Source of the DNA: Candidatus Tenderia sp.
Lineage (GTDB): Bacteria; Pseudomonadota; Gammaproteobacteria; Tenderiales; Tenderiaceae
Direction: 5' to 3'
NCBI GenBank assembly: GCA_030148045.1
Contig: JASBUE010000224.1
Span: 1 to 12,738 of the forward strand
DNA: 12,738 nt
Shown here in pieces: positions 7,892-12,738 of this stretch. Every line of letters starts with the position of its first letter. Position 1 is the first letter of the stretch. A program made the translations under genes and the position numbers. The notes under the pieces were generated by a model. The model was given only the letters and a program-made list of their open reading frames with translations. It had not been told where the DNA came from and made no database searches.

Positions 7892-8172
7892 TCAGCAGGG
7901 GGCGCGCGTAAGAACGAAACAGCTGTAGCCTTCCACCTGAAACACAAACCGGTTTTCAGTTAGATTCAGGATATCCACGCAGACCGCGCCCGCCTCGTAT
8001 TCATGGCGTTGGAACAGCCGCTTTTTTGTTGGGGAACTCCTCCTGTCCGATTGCCAGGACCAATAGCAATATAAGAGCCATCGCCGGTTTCGAAACCCAC
8101 GGCCGCAGCGGCTATATCAACCGTGCATCTGGATTGGTGCCATGGCACCGATTGGCCATAGACCTGTCGGAA
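7892..8172 (-). pseudogene. Possible decayed minus-strand gene with frameshift at an A6 run
   Basis: Two overlapping minus-strand frames look protein-like and can be joined. The upstream frame (open from 8214, protein-like from about 8172) reads through AVGFETGDGSYIAIGPGNR. At six A residues (plus-strand T-run 8022-8027), a -1 shift leads into a second frame containing KRLFQRHEYEAGAVCV and DILNLTENRFVFQVEG, ending in TGA at 7892-7894. There is no ATG and the 5' side dissolves into A/T-rich DNA, so the gene looks 5'-truncated as well as frameshifted. A GTG at 8148 could start a shorter version. An alternative reading starts at ATG 8081 (MALILLLVLAIG, signal-peptide-like) and needs a +1 shift at the same run. 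I recognise no family. It ends convergent with the yqhA-like gene, 8 bases apart. Confidence 0.35.
8136..8149. repeat. 14-bp perfect palindrome
   Basis: GGTGCCATGGCACC is a perfect palindrome near the boundary between the GC-rich and A/T-rich parts of the intergenic region. It could be an operator for the downstream secretion operon (about 175 bases to its start). A chance palindrome is equally possible. Confidence 0.3.
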
Positions 8173-8322
8173 TTCTTTACATATTATCCAAATTAATTGT
8201 GTGGTATTTAAGGCTCAAGTCAAGGAGTTGTCTGGAACTTAATGATTTAAAAGCATTTCATTTTATGTGGCGTATATTTTGCTTTTGAAGGGATGTCATG
8301 TAGGTAAAGTGAAATAAGGGTA
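8165..8322 (+). promoter_or_regulatory. A/T-rich upstream region of the secretion operon
   Basis: By hand count 8161-8320 is about one third G+C, against about 58% in the 60 bases before it. I see no open frame of interest. It holds candidate promoter pieces (TTTACA at 8176, TATATT at 8273) but no pair with good 16-18 bp spacing. The region most likely contains the promoter and activator sites of the exporter operon; exact elements cannot be assigned. Confidence 0.35.
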
Positions 8323-10491
8323 GTGCCCCATTCAACTAATCAATCCATTGATACGGGTTTAATCTGTTTGGTGATGCTGGCCAGGTTTTTCGGGCTTGCC
8401 GCCGAGTCAGATCAACTTAAACACCAACTTTGTCGCGCAGAAGAACTCTTCGGCGACGCCGAGATTCTGCGTGCCGCCAAACTACTCGGGCTCAAGGCGC
8501 GCCGGGTCAGTTCGGATATTTCAAGATTAGGTCGTATACAGCTCCCTGTCATTGCCCGCCATAAAGACGGTCATTACTTCGTCATCGGCGGCATCAAAGA
8601 GGAAGGCGGCCAGATAAAGGTCCTGGTTCAAGATCCCCAGGAGCAACGCCCACAAGCCTTACCTCAAGATATATTCGAGCAGGCCTGGTCGGGTGAACTC
8701 ATTCTGATCACCAAGCGTGCTGGGCTGCTAGGGTCAGATCGAAAATTTGACTTTAAATGGTTCATTCCCGCCATCCTCAAATACCGCAAGTTCTTTGCCG
8801 AGGTTCTTCTGGCATCATTCTTCATTCAGCTCCTGGCCCTGGTCACGCCGCTGTTTTTTCAGGTGGTCATCGATAAAGTGCTGGTGCACAAAGGCCTGAC
8901 GACGCTTGATGTGCTTGCCTTCGGTCTGTTGGTCGTCTCCCTATTTGAAGTCCTGCTGGGTGGCCTGCGCACCTATCTCTTCTCCCACACCACGCAACGC
9001 ATCGATATCGGCCTGGGTGCAAATCTGTTTAATCACCTTATGGCCCTGCCCATCAATTATTTCGGCGCCAGACGAGTGGGGGATACCGTGGCTCGTGTAC
9101 GTGAGCTGGAAAATATACGCAACTTCCTGACCGGCTCCGCACTCACTCTTGTCATTGACGCCTTTTTCACTGTCGTTTTCCTGGCGGTCATGTACTACTA
9201 CAGCCCCATCCTGACCTATATCGTGCTGGGCTCCATCCCTTTCTATGTCATCTTGTCTGCCGTCGTCACGCCGATCCTTCGCGCACGGGTGGAAGAGAAA
9301 TTCAGTCGCGGCGCCGAGAATCAAGCCTTCCTGGTCGAGAGCGTCAGTGGCATGGAAACCATCAAATCTATGGCGGTGGAGCCCCAGCTGCAACGGCGCT
9401 GGGAAGAGCAATTGGCGGGCTACGTCCAATCCAGCTTCAAAACCACTACACTCGGCAACGTCGCCAACCAACTGGCCTCCTTTATCAATAAGGTCGTGGT
9501 CGTGCTCACGCTGTGGATTGGTGCGAGTTTGGTGATCGACGGCGCCATCAGCGTCGGCCAACTCATCGCCTTCAACATGCTGGCGGCGCGTGTCAGCGGC
9601 CCGATTCTGCGTCTGGTTCAATTGTGGCAGGACTTCCAGCAGGTGGGTGTTTCAGTCGAACGTCTTGGTGATGTACTCAATGCCCCGCGCGAACCGGGCT
9701 ATAATCCCAATCGTACCAGCCTGCCGCAACTGCAAGGCCGGGTGAGCTTCGATAATGTCACCTTTCGTTATCAGCCCGACCGCCCTGAGGTCCTGCGTCG
9801 CATCAATCTCGATGTTCCGCCTGGCCAGGTCGTCGGCATTGTCGGGCGATCCGGTTCCGGCAAAAGCACCCTGACCAAACTGGTACAACGCCTGTACGTG
9901 CCCGAAAGCGGCCGCGTCCTGATCGACGGCGTCGACCTGGCCATGATGGACCCCACCTGGCTACGCCGCCAGGTCGGTGTGGTGTTGCAGGAAAACATTC
10001 TCTTCAACCGCTCGGTGCATGACAACATCGCCCTCAGCGATCCCGGCATGCCCATGGAAAGGGTCATTCATGCCGCAAAATTGGCAGGCGCGCACGAGTT
10101 TATCCTGGAATTGCCTGAGGGCTACGACACCCGTGTGGAAGAACATGGCGGCAACCTCTCCGGCGGTCAACGGCAACGCATCGCCATCGCCCGCGCCCTG
10201 GTCACCAATCCACGTATCCTGATCTTTGACGAGGCTACCAGCGCCCTCGACTACGAATCCGAGCGCATTATCCAGGACAACATGCGCCACATCTGTCAAG
10301 ACCGAACCGTCTTTATCATCGCCCACCGCCTCAGCGCCGTGCGCCAGGCGGACAGAATAATTGTGATGGCGCATGGGGAAATCATCGAAGAGGGCAACCA
10401 TAATCAATTGATCAAAGATGCCGGCCACTACGCCAAACTGTATCGATATCAGCTGGGCGATATGGGGCAAGGCATTTCAACTATCGCCTAA
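8323..10491 (+). CDS. Type I secretion ABC exporter, HlyB/RtxB type
   Basis: This 722-residue inner-membrane exporter has three parts. Residues 9-130 are a C39-peptidase-like domain whose catalytic Cys position is Thr11 (DTGLICLVMLARF), while His84 (DGHYF) and Asp104 remain; it should bind substrate, not cleave it. Residues about 155-440 are the six-helix ABC membrane domain. The ATPase domain (about 475-715) has Walker A GRSGSGKST at 508-516, signature LSGGQ at 612-616, Walker B ILIFDE at 632-637 and the switch His668. With HlyD and an outer-membrane TolC-type channel it exports unfolded proteins bearing a C-terminal signal, often RTX proteins. The start is GTG 8323 with AAGGG just 2 bases away; the first ATG (8374) would remove part of the C39-like domain. 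It opens the operon. Confidence 0.93.
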   Translation: MPHSTNQSIDTGLICLVMLARFFGLAAESDQLKHQLCRAEELFGDAEILRAAKLLGLKARRVSSDISRLGRIQLPVIARHKDGHYFVIGGIKEEGGQIKVLVQDPQEQRPQALPQDIFEQAWSGELILITKRAGLLGSDRKFDFKWFIPAILKYRKFFAEVLLASFFIQLLALVTPLFFQVVIDKVLVHKGLTTLDVLAFGLLVVSLFEVLLGGLRTYLFSHTTQRIDIGLGANLFNHLMALPINYFGARRVGDTVARVRELENIRNFLTGSALTLVIDAFFTVVFLAVMYYYSPILTYIVLGSIPFYVILSAVVTPILRARVEEKFSRGAENQAFLVESVSGMETIKSMAVEPQLQRRWEEQLAGYVQSSFKTTTLGNVANQLASFINKVVVVLTLWIGASLVIDGAISVGQLIAFNMLAARVSGPILRLVQLWQDFQQVGVSVERLGDVLNAPREPGYNPNRTSLPQLQGRVSFDNVTFRYQPDRPEVLRRINLDVPPGQVVGIVGRSGSGKSTLTKLVQRLYVPESGRVLIDGVDLAMMDPTWLRRQVGVVLQENILFNRSVHDNIALSDPGMPMERVIHAAKLAGAHEFILELPEGYDTRVEEHGGNLSGGQRQRIAIARALVTNPRILIFDEATSALDYESERIIQDNMRHICQDRTVFIIAHRLSAVRQADRIIVMAHGEIIEEGNHNQLIKDAGHYAKLYRYQLGDMGQGISTIA

Positions 10492-10498
10492 ACGACGC

Positions 10499-10506
10499 GA
10501 GGAGAT
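10499..10506 (+). promoter_or_regulatory. Strong ribosome binding site of the four-helix-bundle gene
   Basis: GAGGAGAT lies 5 bases before ATG 10512 and 8 bases after the exporter stop. It is the best Shine-Dalgarno sequence in the secretion operon and supports this small gene being truly translated. Confidence 0.6.
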
Positions 10507-10511
10507 AGCAA

Positions 10512-10979
10512 ATGACCGAGAGCAACACTCAACAAAAAGGCAGAACCCCGAACCAAATGGCTGACCAGCTGGCGGATACGGTATGGAAAATCACGGAAGA
10601 ATGGGGTGAATTTGCCAGAGGCAGTGTTGGTCTGCCGCTGACCCGCGCCGTGGACGGCATCGGCCTACAACTGGCCATGAGCCTGGGGCGCAAACCGGTC
10701 AAGGAGCACCTGAAGCATATCTCCAATGCCCGCAAGCATCTAACCCCGGCCAGCTACTGGCTGCAGCGTGCCGCCGCCCGGGGCCTGATAGGCCAAGAGC
10801 CATTCCGCCAACTGGCTGATCAAATGGCGGATCTGGCCAAGCGCCTGGACCAGCATGCCCAAACCGTGGTGAAGGCTACCAATGAAAAGATTGCCGAGCA
10901 GCAACAAAATCAAAAAGAAACAAAGGAAACAGAAACGGCAAGCGCCGAGGCAATTATCGAGCAAACGGTAGCACATTAA
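10512..10979 (+). CDS. Divergent four-helix-bundle (S23/23S rRNA IVP-like) protein in secretion operon
   Basis: The 155-residue protein has no signal peptide or membrane segment. Residues about 20-118 follow the four-helix-bundle family pattern (the fold also used by the Avd proteins of diversity-generating retroelements): VWKITEEWGEFA, then LTRAVDGIGLQLAMSLGR, a KEHLKHISNARKHL helix, YWLQRAAARGLI, and a last helix DQMADLAKRLDQH. The usual SIGxNIAEGxGR core is altered here to GIGLQLAMSLGR. Residues 120-155 form a Gln/Lys/Glu/Thr-rich, probably disordered tail. It starts 20 bases after the exporter gene with a strong ribosome site, and hlyD follows, so it is part of the operon. Possible roles are cargo chaperone, exporter adaptor or an unrelated passenger. 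The family call rests on pattern memory, without an alignment. Confidence 0.7.
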   Translation: MTESNTQQKGRTPNQMADQLADTVWKITEEWGEFARGSVGLPLTRAVDGIGLQLAMSLGRKPVKEHLKHISNARKHLTPASYWLQRAAARGLIGQEPFRQLADQMADLAKRLDQHAQTVVKATNEKIAEQQQNQKETKETETASAEAIIEQTVAH

Positions 10980-11008
10980 ATAACCATTCTTCTGCCTGAG
11001 ATTTAATT

Positions 11009-11049
11009 CCCTCTCCCCTTGGGGGCAGAGGGCTAGGGCGAGGGGAGAG
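11009..11049. repeat. REP-like palindrome between the four-helix-bundle gene and hlyD
   Basis: CCCTCTCCCC (11009-11018) can pair locally with GGGG plus AGAGGG (11021-11032, GC bulge). Alternatively its CTCTCCCC pairs perfectly with GGGGAGAG at 11042-11049. The intervening CTAGGGCGAGGGG has the form of a widespread proteobacterial intergenic repeat. It sits inside the operon, 30 bases after one gene and 47 before the next, and could adjust mRNA stability or read-through. Confidence 0.65.
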
Positions 11050-11095
11050 AAAAGACCTCGAAATAAACTTAAAAATCACACTAGCGAAAAGAGTG

Positions 11096-12436
11096 ATGAC
11101 AAGGCGCAACCAACACGAACTCGAATTTCTCCCCGCCGCACTGGAAATCCAGGAGACGCCGCCGTCGCCGATCGGCCGTGCCATCACCTGGAGCATCCTC
11201 CTCCTCTTTAGCATCGCCGTCATCTGGGCCGCTGTCGGAAAAATTGACATCGTCGCCGTCGCCCACGGCAAGGTCGTCTCCAGCGATCGCACCAAGCTCA
11301 TCCAGCCCATGGAAGTAGGCACCGTGCGCGCCATTCACATTAAGGAAGGTCAGGCGGTGGACAAGGGCGAGGTCCTGATCGAGCTCGATACCACCACTAC
11401 CGAGGCCGATGAAAAACGCATCGAGCACGAAACCGTGTCGGCCCAGATGGAGAAAATACGGGCCGCAACCCTGATCGACGCCGTGAATGCCCGGCAACCC
11501 GATCATACCCTGGACGTCACCTGGCCTGACCAAACGCTGCCGGAGATCAGCACAACCCAACAGCAACTACTGCAGGGCCAATGGCAGGAATTCATGGCAA
11601 GAATGAACTCGCTCAGCAACGAACAGGCTCGCCGACAAGCCGAACTCGATGCGATCGGTGAGATCATCATCAAACTCGAAAACACCCTGCCCCTAATCAC
11701 CGAGCGAGCCGAATCACTCAAAACCCTGTCGGGAAAACAGCTGGCGCCACGCAATGCCTACCTTGAAATAGAACAGGAACGCATCGAACAACAACAGGAC
11801 CTGGCGGCGCAAAAGAAGCGTCGTGAAGAGCTCAGTGCCACCTTGGAACAGATCAAACAAGAGCGCAACGCCTACCAGGCGGAATTCAGAAATAAGGCAT
11901 TGGTGCAATTGGCTGAAGCAGAGGGCAGGCTAAACAGCCTGGAACAAGAGCTCATCAAAGCCAAGCAGCGTACCCACCTGCAAAGACTTGCCGCGCCGGT
12001 CGATGGTGTCGTCCAACAACTGGCTGTGCATACCATCGGCGGTGTCGTGACACCGGCCCAAGAGCTCATGGTTATCGTCCCGAAAGAAGAAGGTATCGAA
12101 GTCGAAGCCATCATCGAAAACAAAGATATCGGCTTTGTCCACGAAGGCCAAACGGCTGAAGTCAAGGTCGATGCCTTTCCGTTCACCAAATACGGTGTCA
12201 TCGATGCCGAGCTGATCAATGTCTCCAGTGATGCCGTGCCGGATGAAAAGCTGGGACTGATCTACACCTCGCGCGTACTGCTAAAACAGAGCGCCATACA
12301 GGTAGGCGATAAAATGATTGGCCTAAGCCCGGGGATGACGGTCACTGTGGAGGTGAAGACCGGAAAGAGGCGATTGATTGAATATATCTTCAGCCCACTG
12401 ATGCGGTATGTGGATGAGAGTGTTAGGGAAAGGTGA
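11096..12436 (+). CDS. Type I secretion membrane fusion protein, HlyD family
   Basis: This 446-residue periplasmic adaptor links the ABC exporter to a TolC-type channel. A short cytoplasmic N-terminus (1-27) leads into one membrane helix (about 28-48, ITWSILLLFSIAVIWAAVG). A first lipoyl-like half follows (VVSSDRTKLIQPMEVGTVRAI...VDKGEVLIELD). A long coiled-coil hairpin covers about 110-300, rich in Glu/Gln/Lys/Arg. The second lipoyl half is LAAPVDGVVQQLAVHTIGG, followed by a beta-barrel region ending in the family-typical GMTVTVEVKTGKRRLIEY. E. coli HlyD has 478 residues. I prefer ATG 11096 over the adjacent GTG 11093, which sits directly against the weak AAAAGAG ribosome site. Its ABC partner lies one gene upstream. 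Confidence 0.93.
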   Translation: MTRRNQHELEFLPAALEIQETPPSPIGRAITWSILLLFSIAVIWAAVGKIDIVAVAHGKVVSSDRTKLIQPMEVGTVRAIHIKEGQAVDKGEVLIELDTTTTEADEKRIEHETVSAQMEKIRAATLIDAVNARQPDHTLDVTWPDQTLPEISTTQQQLLQGQWQEFMARMNSLSNEQARRQAELDAIGEIIIKLENTLPLITERAESLKTLSGKQLAPRNAYLEIEQERIEQQQDLAAQKKRREELSATLEQIKQERNAYQAEFRNKALVQLAEAEGRLNSLEQELIKAKQRTHLQRLAAPVDGVVQQLAVHTIGGVVTPAQELMVIVPKEEGIEVEAIIENKDIGFVHEGQTAEVKVDAFPFTKYGVIDAELINVSSDAVPDEKLGLIYTSRVLLKQSAIQVGDKMIGLSPGMTVTVEVKTGKRRLIEYIFSPLMRYVDESVRER

Positions 12437-12440
12437 AGTA

Positions 12441-12738
12441 ATGGGCCTTGTAATTATTGTGGTGTTGGCGCTATATCCACTGATCACCATTGTCATGGTG
12501 AAGTTGGTGATTCGTCTTGCACGAAAGCATGGCAAGAGTACCAAACCTTGGGGTCTGGGAGTGTCTAATGTATCTGATTCCATTTTGGGACCGGATTACG
12601 CTGGTCTTTACACTCCCGGTGAATGGGCCGCCGGTAATTTTTCAGAACAATACCTGACCGACCGGGCCTACCTGCTCAACCAACTGCTGAGCCGCAATAT
12701 TCAGGACAGCGAAATCATCCCGGCCACGGATGGCAGAC
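12441..12738 (+). CDS. Unknown ORF after hlyD, possibly chimeric (3' truncated by window)
   Basis: ATG 12441 follows the hlyD stop by 4 bases with an AAGGTG ribosome site overlapping that stop, suggesting translational coupling. The 99 visible residues begin with a membrane segment (GLVIIVVLALYPLITIVMVKLVI) and a basic stretch ending KPWGLG. This resembles a family of small bacterial membrane proteins that normally continue with a VMYLxxFWD motif. That motif is present here, but in another frame (MYLIPFWDRIT from 12568). From about 12590 the original frame reads a soluble, well-coded segment (GEWAAGNFSEQYLTDRAYLL...) I do not recognise. A GTG at 12561 with GGGGT upstream could start that second part as a separate gene. 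The ORF may therefore be a frameshifted remnant running into a new gene, possibly the exported cargo. Confidence 0.5.
   Translation, partial: MGLVIIVVLALYPLITIVMVKLVIRLARKHGKSTKPWGLGVSNVSDSILGPDYAGLYTPGEWAAGNFSEQYLTDRAYLLNQLLSRNIQDSEIIPATDGR

Noticed and set aside
1..12738. CRISPR array, tRNA, rRNA, integrase or insertion sequence
   Set aside because: I saw no regularly spaced repeats, tRNA-like cloverleaf, rRNA-like stretch, transposase motif or terminal inverted repeats on either strand.

Overview
The window is typical gammaproteobacterial chromosome: GC-rich, with proteins closest in character to E. coli-type GlnB, SucA, SucB, Lpd and YqhA. No rRNA, tRNA, CRISPR array, integrase or transposase gene is visible, and I would not name a genus.

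Bases 1-7216 are core metabolism, all on the + strand. They hold the 3' part of a glutamine-dependent NAD+ synthetase (nadE, cut by the window start), then glnB (PII nitrogen/2-oxoglutarate sensor) closed by a strong intrinsic terminator. After that comes a complete 2-oxoglutarate dehydrogenase operon, sucA-sucB-lpd (E1, E2, E3). A sensor of 2-oxoglutarate and glutamine status therefore sits between a glutamine-consuming enzyme and the main 2-oxoglutarate-consuming complex. A dyad-symmetric element lies in the glnB-sucA gap. A small YqhA/UPF0114-type membrane protein gene follows lpd, separated from it by a C/G-rich REP-like palindrome.

Bases 7885-8322 are a gene-poor junction. The first part is GC-rich and seems to hold the decayed, frameshifted remains of a minus-strand gene. 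The second part (about 8165-8322) falls to roughly one third G+C by hand count and probably carries the promoter of what follows.

Bases 8323-12738 are an accessory type I secretion operon on the + strand. It has a HlyB/RtxB-type ABC exporter with a Cys-less C39-like domain, a 155-residue protein that looks like a divergent four-helix-bundle (S23/23S rRNA intervening-sequence protein) family member, another REP-like palindrome, and a HlyD-type membrane fusion protein. A final ORF starts just after hlyD and runs off the window. It looks like a small membrane protein gene that has been frameshifted and joined to unrelated coding sequence. No TolC-type outer-membrane protein and no recognisable RTX cargo lie inside the window.

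The feature most worth following up is the four-helix-bundle gene translated between the exporter and its fusion protein, together with the unknown reading frame that follows hlyD.
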